The notes: generated by a model not told the origin, from the letters alone. A stretch of 64,000 nucleotides of DNA from Diplodia intermedia (GCA_021495925.1 JAKEKT010000029.1:186001-250000); one strand, 5' to 3'; counted from the stretch's first letter, positions 33,372 through 45,034 are shown. Made by a program: numbers and translations.

Positions 33372-36110
33372 CTACAACACTTCCAACAGGAACCTCTTCT
33401 TGTAGTCCCTCGGCAGCACCAGATCCGTCCAAGGCACGCTCCGACCCCTCCTCCCAGCCTCAGCCCGTCCATTCGTCCTCCGGGCAGCAGCATCCGCACG
33501 TCTCTTCCCCGCCGCCCGGACCGGCGGCCGCGGCGAACTGACAGCCGAGCACCACTCCTCCTCGCCCGACGACTCCTCAACCGAGCGGTCATCCCACCTC
33601 CCTCCCCGAGATCGCACGACCTCCTCTGCAACATCATCATCAGCAGCAGCAGCACGACCCTTGCCCTTCCCACTCCGAAAACGATCCAGCCGCCTCGACC
33701 GATCCCCCGCCGCCGGACGGACACCCGGCGGATCCACCACCACCCCCGCCAACGCCTCTTCTCCTTCGTCGTCGTCGTCATCATCGTCGTCGCCAGGCAA
33801 CAACCCCTCGATCCGCACCTCGCACGTCCGCGGCACCATCGTCTCCCGCAGCGCCCGGACGAGCCAGTCCGCGCCCCACACGGCGCGCACGCCGACCCGC
33901 GTCGCGTATTCGCCCTTCAAGTCGCAAACGACGCGTCCGCGGTTATCATCGTCGTCGTCGGCCAACGATCCGGGTTGTTGTTGTTGATGTTGATGTTGAC
34001 TGCCGCTGCCGCTGGCGATGGGTGGTACGGCAGTAGTAGTAGGACGACGACGCTCGCTCCGCCGCTCTTCCACAACGCGCATCCATTTGAAGTGCCTCTT
34101 CCGTCCAGGTCCCTCTGATCCGCCGGAATGATGATGATGATCGCCGCCGCTGCCCTCGCCCTCGATTTTCAGGACGAAGGTCTTCAGGCCCGTCAGCACG
34201 TCCTTCGGCTGCGTCGCGGAGCCGTTTTGCAGCGAGCGGCGGCGGCGGAGGTTTATCGGGGGGAGGACGACGGTATCTTCGACGCCGTTCTTCTTGTTGC
34301 CGTGAGAGCGCGAGTGGTCTGCATGCTCGTGGTGGTGGTGGTGGTGATGGCCGTGGGAGCGGCGGCAGTCGTGATCACTGCTGCACTTTTTCTTGTTATC
34401 TTTCCCTTTGGCCTTGCGCCCGAATAGCCGCAGCGCCATCGTCGCCTTTTTAACTTTCTTCTTTGCCTCGGCCAGGTTGACACGGGTGAGTAGCGCTGGC
34501 TTCTTCGGCCAGTGCAGCCACGCTGGCCGCCATTGTGTTTCTTCGGTCGTGGCGCCGATGGAGAAGTCGTCGTGCTCGTGGCCGTGTGCGTGCTCGTGAT
34601 CATGATCGCAGCAGTCGCCGCCGTGGTGCTCGTGATCATGGTGGCCGTGATGGTGAGACTTCGACCGCCGTTTCTTGTTCTCCTTCTTCTTCTTCTGCCG
34701 ATATTGGCGTCCGCCCCGTCGCCTGCGTCGGTTATGCCCGGACGACTCGCTTTCGGCGAAAAAGGAGGAACCGGTGTCGGTTCTGGAGTAGTCGTCCTCC
34801 ACATCACAGCTACTGCTGTTGCTGTCACCACTACTATCGCTATCGCTATCCCCCCACTCCTCCACCCCCTCCACCCCCTCCTCTTCTTCTTCTTCCTCCA
34901 CCTCCCCCTCCCTCAACATCCCCAAACCCCTCCCCCTCCCCCTCCGCCGCCGCCTCATCGACGACGACCCCCCGACGACCACCACCTTCCCAAACGCCCT
35001 CCCCGGCGTCAGGGCCTCGAAGGCGTCGCGGTCGGTCGTCGCGAGGACGAGATGGGCCAGCCGGCCCAGGTCGGCCGCGGACCGCCTCGTCTCGAGGAAG
35101 CGGACGAGGTCGGCGGCGGCCGCGAAGTGCAGGGTCGCGAGGCTGTGGAAGGCGTGCAGGACGCGGGCGGAGAAGGCGCGGTTGACGGTCAGCAGGGTGG
35201 GGAGGGGGGTTGTCGTCGTTGTTGTTTCAGCGGAGGGGGAGGGGTGGTAGAGCGAGCGGCGCCTGGCAGTGGTCTGATGATGGTCACGGTGGAGGGGACG
35301 GGCTTGGAAGCGGTTCCTGTCCTCCAGCCACTCGAGGCGCAGGACCGGCTTGCGAGGGATATCTCCCCACCACGCGAAGGCGAGCACGCGGGCCTGCAGG
35401 CGGGCGGGCAGGCGCGGCCACGGGAAGAAGGTCTGCCCGATGTCGACGCTGTGCTGCGTACCGGCGTCGCGGTCTGCGTGGAGCTGGGCGTCGAGCGCGC
35501 GGTAGAGGGTTACTGCTGGCCTCGACGACGACGACGACGACGACTGCGCCGCCGCCCCCGCGCGCTGCGATACCGGCTTGAGCATTTCGGCCGCCTGCCG
35601 CTTCGCCATGCGCTCGAACCATGTCGTGTCCGGCTCGTACCTGCGCTTGCGCTTGATGAGGAGTTGGGGACGGGACTTCGTGCGGCGCCCGCCGGGCCGC
35701 TTGAGCTTGGCTTTGATCTTGATCACTTCCCAGCTGCCGGCCGGGAGCAGCCAGTACTCGCGCGGCTTGTTGTAGTGGAGGTGCGTCCCGTGGAGCGGGA
35801 CGAGGCGCCCGCGGAAGGTGGTGAGGGTGTCGTCGAAGCCGTCGCGCCACGCCTCGAGCCGGCGCTTGTCCTTGGCTTCGGTTCGCTGTGATGGGTGACG
35901 TATGCCGGTCAGGATCTGGAGAGCCATGGGTGGTGGCGGAGAGACGGAGGCCTCGATGCGTCGGAAAAGGTTGATAGAGGTAAGTGGAGGTGAAGAGGAC
36001 ATGTATGATCTGGGAAGAAGCACTGTGATGTCCTTCAGATGGCGGCAACAGGTCGAATGCCCATCTGATGCAGTCCCTGCATCTACCGCCCGATAAGCGT
36101 GGACCGTCAT
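33372..36110 (-). CDS. large His-rich protein with F-box/2EXR-like segment
   Basis: An uninterrupted frame of 912 residues; the start may be ATG 36110, 36002 or 35927 (MALQILTGIRHPS). Around residues 80-185 is a basic region (REYWLLPAGSWEVIKIKAKL, KRKRRYEPDTTWFERMAKR). Around 225-330 is PWPRLPARLQARVLAFAWWG followed by LLTVNRAFSARVLHAF, the pattern of the fungal F-box-like/2EXR N-terminal fold. The middle is low complexity: an acidic run (VEEEEEEEG), Ser/Asp runs, then two His-rich stretches (HHHGHHDHEHHGGDCC and GHHHHHHHEHADHSRSHG) that could bind Zn or Ni. A C-terminal block near 750-800 (RGRVVCDLKGEYATRVGVRA) looks folded. No homologue is named. The long, unbroken high-GC frame supports it as real, though some repeats may be annotation noise. 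Confidence 0.6.
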   Translation of the reverse strand: MTVHAYRAVDAGTASDGHSTCCRHLKDITVLLPRSYMSSSPPLTSINLFRRIEASVSPPPPMALQILTGIRHPSQRTEAKDKRRLEAWRDGFDDTLTTFRGRLVPLHGTHLHYNKPREYWLLPAGSWEVIKIKAKLKRPGGRRTKSRPQLLIKRKRRYEPDTTWFERMAKRQAAEMLKPVSQRAGAAAQSSSSSSSRPAVTLYRALDAQLHADRDAGTQHSVDIGQTFFPWPRLPARLQARVLAFAWWGDIPRKPVLRLEWLEDRNRFQARPLHRDHHQTTARRRSLYHPSPSAETTTTTTPLPTLLTVNRAFSARVLHAFHSLATLHFAAAADLVRFLETRRSAADLGRLAHLVLATTDRDAFEALTPGRAFGKVVVVGGSSSMRRRRRGRGRGLGMLREGEVEEEEEEEGVEGVEEWGDSDSDSSGDSNSSSCDVEDDYSRTDTGSSFFAESESSGHNRRRRRGGRQYRQKKKKENKKRRSKSHHHGHHDHEHHGGDCCDHDHEHAHGHEHDDFSIGATTEETQWRPAWLHWPKKPALLTRVNLAEAKKKVKKATMALRLFGRKAKGKDNKKKCSSDHDCRRSHGHHHHHHHEHADHSRSHGNKKNGVEDTVVLPPINLRRRRSLQNGSATQPKDVLTGLKTFVLKIEGEGSGGDHHHHSGGSEGPGRKRHFKWMRVVEERRSERRRPTTTAVPPIASGSGSQHQHQQQQPGSLADDDDDNRGRVVCDLKGEYATRVGVRAVWGADWLVRALRETMVPRTCEVRIEGLLPGDDDDDDDDEGEEALAGVVVDPPGVRPAAGDRSRRLDRFRSGKGKGRAAAADDDVAEEVVRSRGGRWDDRSVEESSGEEEWCSAVSSPRPPVRAAGKRRADAAARRTNGRAEAGRRGRSVPWTDLVLPRDYKKRFLLEVL

Positions 36111-37040
36111 TTGACAGCCTTTTCACACTCCTTGCTCTCCGTTCATTGTAAGTACTTTTGGAGTCTGAGGTGAGATCGTAGCGGGTGATAAAAGGAATTG
36201 GCGCTCCCAGATCGTGCATTGTACCTATGGGTAGTTGAATCCAAGATCTGGACCTATTTGTGCGTATTTGAAAGTCGCATCTTTGTCTGGATATTGGATT
36301 CGAACGCCTATTGGTGTAATACACTATCTATGAGAGGACTAGTTTCTTTTATCCTCGCTGTGAGGCTATTGCACAGAAAACGTGTGTGTTGGGAAACTGC
36401 TGAATGATTATCCACAAGTTCGGCCAGTTGAAGCCAACATCCGAACAGTTTCGTTGTTTCTGTAACACTATACTTATGTTTGTTCCTATGAATGCTTAAC
36501 ATGGCTTGATTTTGATAGAAATTGGAACACTACTTCGTGGTAGCGGAGCTACGACCCCGAAAAGGCATCATGCTGCGAAGTGTGCTTACAAGACTGCCCA
36601 GTGCCCTCCTGAGCGACGAAAAACAATGCCTTGTTTTTTTTTTCCCTGTTATTATTCATAACAAAGAATATGCTCAGAAGCCCCCTCTCGAGGTATCTTT
36701 GAGGTTCCCGAGTGTTTCCTCCTATCCATAGAGTAAATAATCGGAAGTGATCCGACAAGCGTCAAATTGTCTCTACACAAGATTAAAGCACAGGCCTACG
36801 AATGCCGCAAGCTACCGAATCGAAGATAAACTCCAAAAGGAAAATCCCACATCACAGTCAATTTCAACACCAAAGCGAATGACATAAAAGTCTTTTATTT
36901 GTCCAAAACTATCTCAGTGATCTGCCATCGATCCAAATCCCAGTCAGTCTAGTACATACCAACCCCATCAGATCTCCGTCTACTAAGCAACCCCAAGCCC
37001 CTCCAAAAGCATCATCGCGAAGATACTACTAGCTACCCAC
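36111..37040. other. intergenic with a palindromic element
   Basis: This lies upstream of the His-rich gene and downstream of RNase H paralog B. It includes palindrome copy d (36226-36310). The remainder is AT-richer with no gene. Confidence 0.55.
36226..36310. repeat. palindromic MITE-like element, copy d
   Basis: The left arm is GGTAGTTGAATCCAAGATCT then GGACC; the right arm ends GTCTGGATATTGGATTCGAA then CGCCTA. The arms pair over about 30 bp with several mismatches. The loop region contains TGTGCG, as in copy c. Confidence 0.75.
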
Positions 37041-38462
37041 TCACATCGGCCGATCCCGGTCCCAGTAATGTCTGCCGGACCGCGACCCATGGTGGTCGAG
37101 GCTGCCCAGCCTGTACGCCCTCTTGTTCTCACGACGCTCGGAAGCCCGCCTGCGGTGAAGCTCCAGCATGGGCAAGGCGTTGGCGCCGGTGACATGGGGA
37201 GCGCCGCCACGAGAGTCGGCGCGGTGGTGGTCGTGGTGGTGATGGTCGACGACGGCCACGGGGGAGGCGTTGGCGCCGGTGACGCGGGGGCCGCCGCCGA
37301 AGCCGCCATATGAACCGGCGCGAGAGACGACACCACCGTGGCGGCGATCTGAACCGGCATCTACCGAGCGCCTACCCCTGCTGCTGCTCTCGGAGAGCCT
37401 GGGAGAGTCGGCGTCGAGCCCTCGGCCGCTCGGTCTGCGAAGACGCGGGTGGCGGCGGCGGCCGGCCGTGGCACCAGCGTCGTCCGACTGACGGCCGCGA
37501 CGATGTGCGGCCAGCCTCCTCTCGTGCGCGCCGACGACGGGGTGGGCTCCGGGGTCGCACACGTCGGGGCGGTGCTCGTGGGCGGTGCGGTCGGCGATCT
37601 CGTTGCCCAGGACGCCGGCGTGTGCGGGGACCCAGTGGAACTGGAGGTCCTTGTCGAAGACGGAGACGAGCAGGTCGGCGTAGTCGACCAGCAGGCGCAG
37701 GTACGTGCCGTTCCAGTCGGGCGCGTCCGGGCGCGCGGCGGTCGCCAGCGTCGTCAGCCGCCGCAGCAGCAGCGCCGAGTCGCAGAAGACGAGCGCCGTC
37801 CGCACCCCGGCGTCGTTGGCGAAGACGTCGTGCACGACCTCGAGCGCGTTCGCGAGCCCCGCCAGCTCCGCGTCCGTGTTGCCCTCGATCTCGGGCCCCA
37901 GCGCGAAGCCGCGACGCTCCCAGAATAGGTCGTTCGGCTTGGGCCGGTAGACCACCGAGCAGGAGCACCAGCGCGGGCCGGAGCCCTTCTTCTTCTTCTT
38001 CTTCTGCTTGTCCTTCACCGTCGTCGTGTCGTCGTCGTCGATGTCCATCTCGTCGGAAGAGGGGGAGATGGCGGGGGTGTTCTTGTTGAGGACAAGGCGG
38101 GGCTCGGAAGCCGAGCCGTCGGTGAAGAGGGCTAGGATGCCGTCTGCCTCGCGCCTTTGTGAGTACTTGTGGGCGAACTTGAGAGCCTCGTCGTGGCTTC
38201 TCAGGAACACGCGGCCCTCGAAGCGGCGGAGGGGGGGGCGGGAGCGGCGGATGGCGGGGCGAGACTTACCAAGCATGTCATTCTCGACCTCCTCGTTCAG
38301 CGAGAGCCGGAACTGCATCCAACGATCATCGGAGCAGGACTCGTCGCCGTCGAGATCGTCAGAGACGGTTTGTTGGGTTTGCTTACCCTTCTCTGGCTCC
38401 TTCAACTCGTCGGTACGCGCCATGATGGGCTCAAGCCGTGGTGATAACATTGAATCGGGCAT
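37041..38462 (-). CDS. RNase H-like protein, paralog B
   Basis: An open frame of 473 residues from ATG 38462 (alternative ATG 38423). RNase H acidic residues are Asp115 in LALFTDGSASEP, Glu199 in GNTDAELAGLANAL, Asp228 in LVFCDSALLLRRL and Asp291 in HAGVLGNEIADRTA, followed by the family tail motif HRPDVCDPGAHPV. A Lys run (KDKQKKKKKKG, about 151-160) sits in an insert after the first strand. The C-terminal 170 residues are Arg/His/Gly-rich and contain a duplicated unit (PRVTGANASP...DHHHH and PHVTGANALP). A perfect GTAAGT donor near codons 64-65 and a possible acceptor about 57 bp on would remove GKSRPAIRRSRPPLRRFE in frame, so an intron is possible. Nuclease activity is predicted from the intact tetrad only. 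Confidence 0.78.
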   Translation of the reverse strand: MPDSMLSPRLEPIMARTDELKEPEKGKQTQQTVSDDLDGDESCSDDRWMQFRLSLNEEVENDMLGKSRPAIRRSRPPLRRFEGRVFLRSHDEALKFAHKYSQRREADGILALFTDGSASEPRLVLNKNTPAISPSSDEMDIDDDDTTTVKDKQKKKKKKGSGPRWCSCSVVYRPKPNDLFWERRGFALGPEIEGNTDAELAGLANALEVVHDVFANDAGVRTALVFCDSALLLRRLTTLATAARPDAPDWNGTYLRLLVDYADLLVSVFDKDLQFHWVPAHAGVLGNEIADRTAHEHRPDVCDPGAHPVVGAHERRLAAHRRGRQSDDAGATAGRRRHPRLRRPSGRGLDADSPRLSESSSRGRRSVDAGSDRRHGGVVSRAGSYGGFGGGPRVTGANASPVAVVDHHHHDHHRADSRGGAPHVTGANALPMLELHRRRASERRENKRAYRLGSLDHHGSRSGRHYWDRDRPM

Positions 38463-39062
38463 CGAGGTAGGTCTTGATTGGGAAACACAAGATCCGAAGT
38501 CCAGTCGTCGAAGGTATCCAAGCTTCAAAGCGAAGGCGAAGTTGTCTCGGAATTTGGTACGTCCACGCCCCTGATATAGTTCCAAAGTCGTGACTTGTAC
38601 AAAAACATCTGGAAGTTGTTCAAGATCAGCTCTTTTACAACCGAACACATCGGGACACCTACCCCTTGTAGCCACACGACACCCGGAGTATACGCAAAAA
38701 TTGCTCAGGCAAAAGATAACTTTTCTATATCCCTCCAACCGCGAGATGATACCAGCATATTCGCAAGTGAGGAATCCAAGTCCCACCACAGAAATGCCCA
38801 GCCCAGCATGCTACTCCAACGACAACAAAGAAACCAACACAAATTTCCACGGCCGTAATAACACAAACAGACACTCAACAATATAATTGTTCCAACAACG
38901 AAACAATGCAAGGGCTGTCTCCTCCTCCTCCTCCTCCTCCTCCTCCTCCTCCAACGCGCACACACGGGTATTACGCACAAAAGTCTCCCCCTCCCTCGCA
39001 AAAAGAAAAAAGAAAGAAAGGAAAAAAAAGAACCATCACCACAAAACAGTACCGAACCAACT
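38463..39062. other. intergenic with CTC microsatellite
   Basis: This region holds a (CTC)n tract (about 38921-38956) and A-rich sequence (around 39001-39030). The possible 5' leader of paralog B lies on the left. No gene is seen. Confidence 0.5.
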
Positions 39063-42000
39063 TCACCTCGCATACCCGGGCAACATCTCCCCCTCCCTCT
39101 CCCCCTCCACCTCGACCAAATCGTCATCGACGAAATACTCCATCAACCGCCTAGGCATCTCCTTCTGATCCCTCAACCCACCACCACCGAGACCGCCGCC
39201 CCCACCACCCCTCGACCCGGGCGGACTGGTCCTGAACGGACTGCGTGGCGGGACATCCGGTCTCGCATGCCCGAAGCCACCCCCTCTTCCTCCCTCTGCA
39301 CCCTTCCGCAGCTCGGTGCGGCCCCGGTACTCCCTCTCTCTATCTCTCGCTTCTTCCCTTGCACCACCGCCATACTCTTTCTCTGCCGCGGTACCACCAC
39401 CACCGCCACCACCACCACCACCCCGTCTCCCCTGCGCCGACGCCGACCTCGACATCTGCAGCCGCGACGACACCGACGCCGACGTCGGCGAGCGCAACGG
39501 CGGAGGAAGGAGATTGTCGTCGTGGTCGTCGACATCGACATCGCCATCGTGGTCGTCGTCGGAACGACCACCCCCGCCGGCGCCGTAGCGCAGCGGCTCG
39601 TCATACCCGTCGAACTCGACGACGTCGCGGCCGCCGGCAGTGCTCCGCTGGGCGCCCAGCAGCTTCTGCTCGAACTGGTGCATGCGCAGCTTGCGGTCGC
39701 GGTCGTTGAGGAGGCGGCCGTCGAGTTCGGAGATGCGGTGGTGACTGTGATGACGATGATGGGGAGACTGGGTGCCGCTGCCGCTGCGTGGGGATGTCGG
39801 CGGTGGAGGGAGGAGTGCATGAAGAGTGCTGTCGCTACCGCCGCCGCCGCCGCTCCTCCCGCCGCCGTCGCCGTCGTTCATCGCGGCGGCCGGATCCGCG
39901 TCCATCTCGACGGCGGCGAACGCACCGCCGCCGCCGCCTCCTCCGTCCCACCGCAGCGGCGCGGTCCAGCAGTGGCTCTGGCGCTGCGAGGCCTCGCGCA
40001 CCGTCGAGACGGCCGAGGAGTGTGCGCGGCGGGTGCCGGCGAGGCTGCGGGCGGGCGGCCACGGCGGGCAGTTGTCGAGCGACGGCGACGTGAAGTACTG
40101 CACGTCGGCGTTGCCGGCCGTCCGGTACTTGAGCCCTTCCGTGTCGACCGAGAGGGTGGAGAGGACCTGCAGGATGCCGTACAGCAGCAGCCAGCGGCCC
40201 AGCCGCGCGTCGGCGGCGGGCACGTCGCGCAGCTCCGCCGCCACGGCCTTTTCGTATTCGAGGAACTCGTCGCGGAGGTCGTTGGCTGGGGTGGTACGCC
40301 GGGGGGGATTAGTTCAACTGATGTTGGAAGATTTGACGGACGATGGATTCGTCGAGTGGAAGGGGTTCGGGTGCGGATCAAGTCAAGTCGGGCTGGGGCG
40401 GAAGAGAATGGAAAAGGCTTACCTTCAAGCATCATTCCCAGTTTGTTGATGTTCGTAGCGTCGCCGAAAGCCAGCGAAATCTTCATCTGCTCGGAAGGAT
40501 CTCGTGCGGCTGCCGCCTTGTCCTTCTTGCTAAGACTGAAGATGTTCTTCTTCTTGGTCGGTGCGGCTGTGAGCGAGGACACTCGACGAGGAAGAAGCGG
40601 GTACGGGTGCGGGATGTGCAGATAGCTATGCTGGTTGTCAAAGCTGATGAGCATATCCGTGATGGGCATCCCCGGCAGGTCAGGTGAGAATATATCCGTC
40701 AAAGCCGTCTTGCTCGCCATCTCCCACTTGCGCGTATGTCGAGCCTCGTTGTCCGTCCAGATGATGTCACGGTTGACGAGCACGTCGTAGATGGCCCCAA
40801 AGTCGCCCTGGAGCTTTTGGACAAGCTCTCTGGTGACCCAGTGCCCGTTTTGGTTGATCTTCGGAGGCCACTGCCCGTACTTGTGGGTGAAATATTGCTT
40901 GAGCCAGCCACGGAAGGCCTCCGATGCCCTAAATGCTGCACTGTTGGCGACGACGTTGGGCAGGTGCCACAAATCCGGGAACGAAAAGATGCTGAGCTTT
41001 TCCTCCGCATTCAATATCTTGATCTGCATGCCGTTGTAGGCCTTCTCGAGGTTGTGTCGTGTCACAGGCGAGAGTCTCTTAAACTCGGGACGTTCGAATG
41101 TGCTCCGTGTCATCATTCCCACAACGTGAACATACGACTCGAGATAGCCCTGCTCCCATCCGACGTCGAGCTTCTCGCTCCAGGCAAGCAAGCTGAGTGC
41201 ATTCGTCAGGCTGCCCCTGACATCGTCAAGGCGTCTGCCTACGACATAGTCCACGATTATTGCGGCCACATTCGGACGCCTGTTTGGTTCGTTCAACTCG
41301 TACATGATGTCCATGACCATTTGAAGTTCCGAAAGAGTCTCAAACAGATCTGTTCCGGCGATTGGCTTGTTGTACAGCAGAGCGAGGAAGTTCCGGGTTG
41401 CGAGGTGGTGTCGGCGTTGTGCGTGGGGGGTCTTGATGTAGGAAGGAGCCGGAAACCAGATTTCGTGCGTAATTTCGACTTCTTGATTGCTCAGATCTGC
41501 TGAAGATGCAACGTCACTTTGAGTTCGTGAACGGGGCGGCGTTGGAAAGGCTGAAAGATGAGGGTTTCGGAACACAGGTTTGCCTCCGTAGGCACTCTCG
41601 GAAGATCGCAGGGATTGAGGGGCCAACTGCCGGGTGGGTGACATCATACCGCGATCTGAAGTGTCTCGAACCGGGGATATTGTGTCTTCGTCGAGATAGC
41701 CCAGATTGGATGAGGTCAAAGGGTAGGCGGGCGGGGAGGTTGTGGAGCCTGCGACACTTGGCGGAGGGGAGTATTCTTCCTGATCAACTTCGCCGTAAGT
41801 GACGAGATTGCTCAGAAAAGACGACCGTGCCTCTTGAAGCTTTTCGACATGGACGCGCAGCATGGGACGAGCTTCGTTATGGCTACCGCTGTCTTCGCCG
41901 AAATAGACAAGGCAGTCTCCAGAGGGCATGTACATGTCCGAATCCTGAACTGATTAGCCGCACATCTCCAAACAGGACACACTCCACCTACGTGCTCGAA

Positions 42001-42483
42001 TCCTCTCCATCGCTGGGTCGGCTGACCGTTTCCATTCCAGATCCTCATGTTTGCCCAAACCTTTTCCCGTGATGACAGCTGGGTTGGAGAAGCCAGGTCC
42101 GAGTCATAGCTGGTGTTGGAATGATGGGTTTCTGCTTGTGCGGTCTTGGGCGGAACCCCACCACCCCGGCCTCTCGGGGCTACTGTTTCCTTTCCTTTGA
42201 TTGCATATCTCTTGGGATCCTTTGAATCGTTGCCGAACAGGCCGGGAGTGGCGGCTCTGAGCTTGTCGCTTCCCCTGGACTTGTCGGAACTATGGGTACT
42301 GATACTTGCAGCGGTAATAGAGCCTCGGCGCTGTGTGGAGGTGCCTCGATGTGGCAGGTTCCATCCAGATTCCGAGGGAGGCCTGGTCAGCTCATCCGCA
42401 AAGTCTTTGGCCTCCTTTTTCTTTTCTGTCTTTTCGATGTTCTTCTTGATAGCCTTGCGGCTCGTTGCGCCGCGACCCGACAT
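39063..42483 (-). CDS. DUF8004-like fungal protein
   Basis: Exons are 42483-41992, 41944-40423 and 40285-39063, giving 1078 residues. The N-terminal 165 residues are basic and Ser-rich (MSGRGATSRKAIKKNIEKTE). A folded core (about 165-740) contains DSDMYMPSGDCLVYFGE, EIWFPAPSYIKTPHAQRRHH, YVVGRRLDDVRGSLTNALSL and KISLAFGDATNINKLGMMLE. This pattern belongs to a large protein conserved across Pezizomycotina that I recall as DUF8004, not checked. The third exon continues with ANDLRDEFLEYEKAVAAELR and GRWLLLYGILQVLSTLSVD, then a long Gly/Asp/Arg-rich tail. Function is unknown. There is no signal peptide or membrane span. At the second intron's 3' end the nearer AG (41945-41946 side) was chosen because only it keeps the frame. 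Confidence 0.85.
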
Positions 42484-44352
42484 GGTGACTTTGATCCGAC
42501 CGTGCGGTCCAAAGCTTAAAGCAGCTACACACGTGTGAAAGGGCCGAATACAGATTGAATGGAAGGATGTCGGCGGTCGGCTGGCGGCGAGGTCAGCTTA
42601 TCAGCTCGGGTGAGGATCGTCGGTGGGGCCAAGATGAAGAAGCATTGGCAGCGAGGCTGCAAAGGCAATGCAGTGTTCTGGCAGCTGACGGGGGCCGATC
42701 ACATATATTTTCAGAAGCCAAGAAAGCGTGGTGAAGAGGCAATTTGAGCGCCGCGGATAGGTTCGGGACGCTCAATCCGTCTCCTGGGACAGCCCGGCAA
42801 ATGAGTAGGCTTGCTTATGCAATAAACCCACGGGTACAGGAGGAGCGCCTGGCTCACCTGGGGCCAAAGATGAGGATCACGCGTCCAGGCCGACGGGAAC
42901 AGCGGGCAAAAGAAAGGGAGGGCGGCCCTCTTATTACTGAGAAACAGTTTGGCTGAGGTTAAAATATGCCAGCCGAGTCTCGGCGATCAGACGAGAGCGG
43001 CGGGCAGGTGTGAGCGATTTTGGGCCCTGACTAGCAGCACGCAAGGCTGAAACAAGTCCGGGGGACCAAGGCCCGTCGGGCGATCAGGCAGTCGGCGAGG
43101 CGAAGAGGAAGGAAAGACGGCGATCGACCAGACGACAACGATGAAGAACGGCGGTGGAGCATCGCTATATGAGGCGGGCGCGATCCCTTGCGTGGCGCTC
43201 GAAATCGCAGGTCGACGTTCCACCACATGCAGCGGGCCAATATACCTACGCGCGCAACGATAGCTGACGGGGCCGCAACACGGGCTGGCCGTGGCCATGC
43301 GGCGCAGGACAGGCACAGACGCATCCATGCGCGGAGCCGAGCGTTGGGTCGTTGGTCGCTGGGCCGGTGGTGGTGCTGAGTGGGCGCGATAGATAAGGAA
43401 GCTCCCCAGAGCGGCATGGCGGCGCCCTCTCGCCTGCGACTGCCTGCCACGAAAGGGGCTGTCTCCGTTTCACAGTGCCCGGCGCAAGCCACGACCACCT
43501 GGCAGCGTCGTTTAGCAGCAATCATATATCAGCCCGCTGTGCCTCGCAATCCAAATCGCAAATTGCCCTCATCACCACCGCATCCTCCGTTTCGTCGCGC
43601 CGCGCTCACCTCGCCGTGCCGCCTGGCGTGACGCGTGCCGTCGTGTTTCAGCACGCCACGACGCAGGCTTTCACCGGCTAGGCAAGCTTTGTGTGATGCG
43701 ACGGCCGCCCTGCGTCAGCCGCTCGCCATGGAGTCGCAGCCGTCCAGGCCCGGGCGGCGCGAGTGCGCAGCGCAGGAGAATTGTTGCATCGCGCCCTGAT
43801 TTGCGGCCAGGCCGGCGCGCAGCCGGCAAAAAGCAGGCGGAAGTCTGGTGGTTGGTTTTCGGCGATGTGACGGCAGCGGAAGGCCTGAGCGTTCCCCGCA
43901 GCAGTGCATCTCCCGCGCCGTCCACCAATCGCAGCCGGCGCAGCCTCACTCGGGCTGGCCCGTGTGCCCGCGGCAACAAATCGGCGGGCGGGCACAGAGA
44001 AGGCTGGGGAAAGAAGAGGCTGGCGAACGCATCCGCTCGGCGTGCAGAAATCCTGGCCTGACTGAAGGCAGCTGGCGGCCTTCTATTCGTGCTACGTCAC
44101 CTTCTGCCGGTGCAAATACAAAGCCTTCTCTCCCCAGCTGCCGTCGCGCCAGAGACAGCAGCTCCATTGTTCCCCACCTGCGCCAGGCTCCTGCTAGGTC
44201 CATCCCTCCGCCAGCAAACTCTCGCAGCCCGATCGCCGTCCGATGCATTGAGCATATAAACCCGGCTTTCCTCCTCTGCTGTCGTCAACTGTCGCGCCCA
44301 AACTCAGCTCACCGTACCCCGCTGTCGATCGGCCATCGCCGCAGCCGCCGCC
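42484..44352. other. divergent promoter region, no supported gene
   Basis: This 1.87 kb lies between the divergent DUF8004-like (-) and MARVEL-like (+) genes. It is GC-rich with many overlapping open frames on both strands (up to 245 codons) that lack domains. I see no real gene. Confidence 0.5.
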
Positions 44353-45034
44353 ATGTTCTCCAGTCTGCTCTTCATCTCCACCCGGATCTTCCAGATCATC
44401 ACTCTCATCCCGACGCTGGGCATGCTCGCCTGGTTCGTCCATGGCTACACGTCGATGAATGCTCTGACGCCCGACTTCATCCTGATTCTGTTCATCGCCT
44501 CGGTGCTGGGCGCAGCATGGTGCATCGCGACGCTCATCACCTACACGCGCGCCCGCCACTCTGCGCTCTTCGTCGCCCTGGTTGACCTGGGGTTCCTTGG
44601 CCTCTTCATTGCTGCCGTCTACGAGCTGCGCGGCATCTCCACCGCCAATTGCACCAACTTCGACCGAGACTCCTTCTACATCACCCTCGGTGTTGCGGGC
44701 GGTCTCGGCCTGCAGCTCAACACCGACTGGTCCTTCCACCCGAACAAGGAATGCGCCATGCTCAAGGCCTGCTTCGCCTTCGGCATCATGAACTGCATCT
44801 TCTTCTTCGTCTCTTTCGTAAGTCGTCCCAAGATGCGCATGCGGGGCGCGCAGCACTGACTTTGACCCCCAGCTCCTTGCTCTTCTGGTGCACCGTCACC
44901 ACCGCGGCGAGGACGTCGTTGTGAAGCGCACCACCCACGTCTCTCGCCACAGCCACCGTCCCAGAAGCCGGGACTACGGCTACTCGAGCAGCCCGCGCCG
45001 CTCCCACCACAGCTCGCGCAGGTACTACGTCTGA
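44353..45034 (+). CDS. MARVEL-like four-helix membrane protein
   Basis: Exons are 44353-44817 and 44873-45034, giving 208 residues. Four hydrophobic spans are visible at about 5-27, 45-67, 73-95 and 130-160 (for example LLFISTRIFQIITLIPTLGM and LFVALVDLGFLGLFIAAVYE). A short loop between TM3 and TM4 carries Cys and Asp (ISTANCTNFDRDSFYITLG). The cytosolic tail is Arg/Ser/His-rich (KRTTHVSRHSHRPRSRDYGY). Topology and length fit fungal MARVEL-domain proteins of the cell periphery. The intron falls inside TM4 (FFVSF/LLALLV), which supports the splice model because it restores the helix. Confidence 0.8.

Noticed and set aside
33029..36188. Shared word CGTAGCGGGTGA beside palindrome copies c and d
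   Set aside because: Only 12 bp, at different distances from the two elements; not enough to claim a larger repeat unit.
39267..40625. 452-codon plus-strand frame
   Set aside because: Antisense shadow of the DUF8004-like third exon and intron.
43848..44585. 245-codon plus-strand frame before the MARVEL-like gene
   Set aside because: Composition is biased and its second half overlaps the real MARVEL-like exon in another frame.
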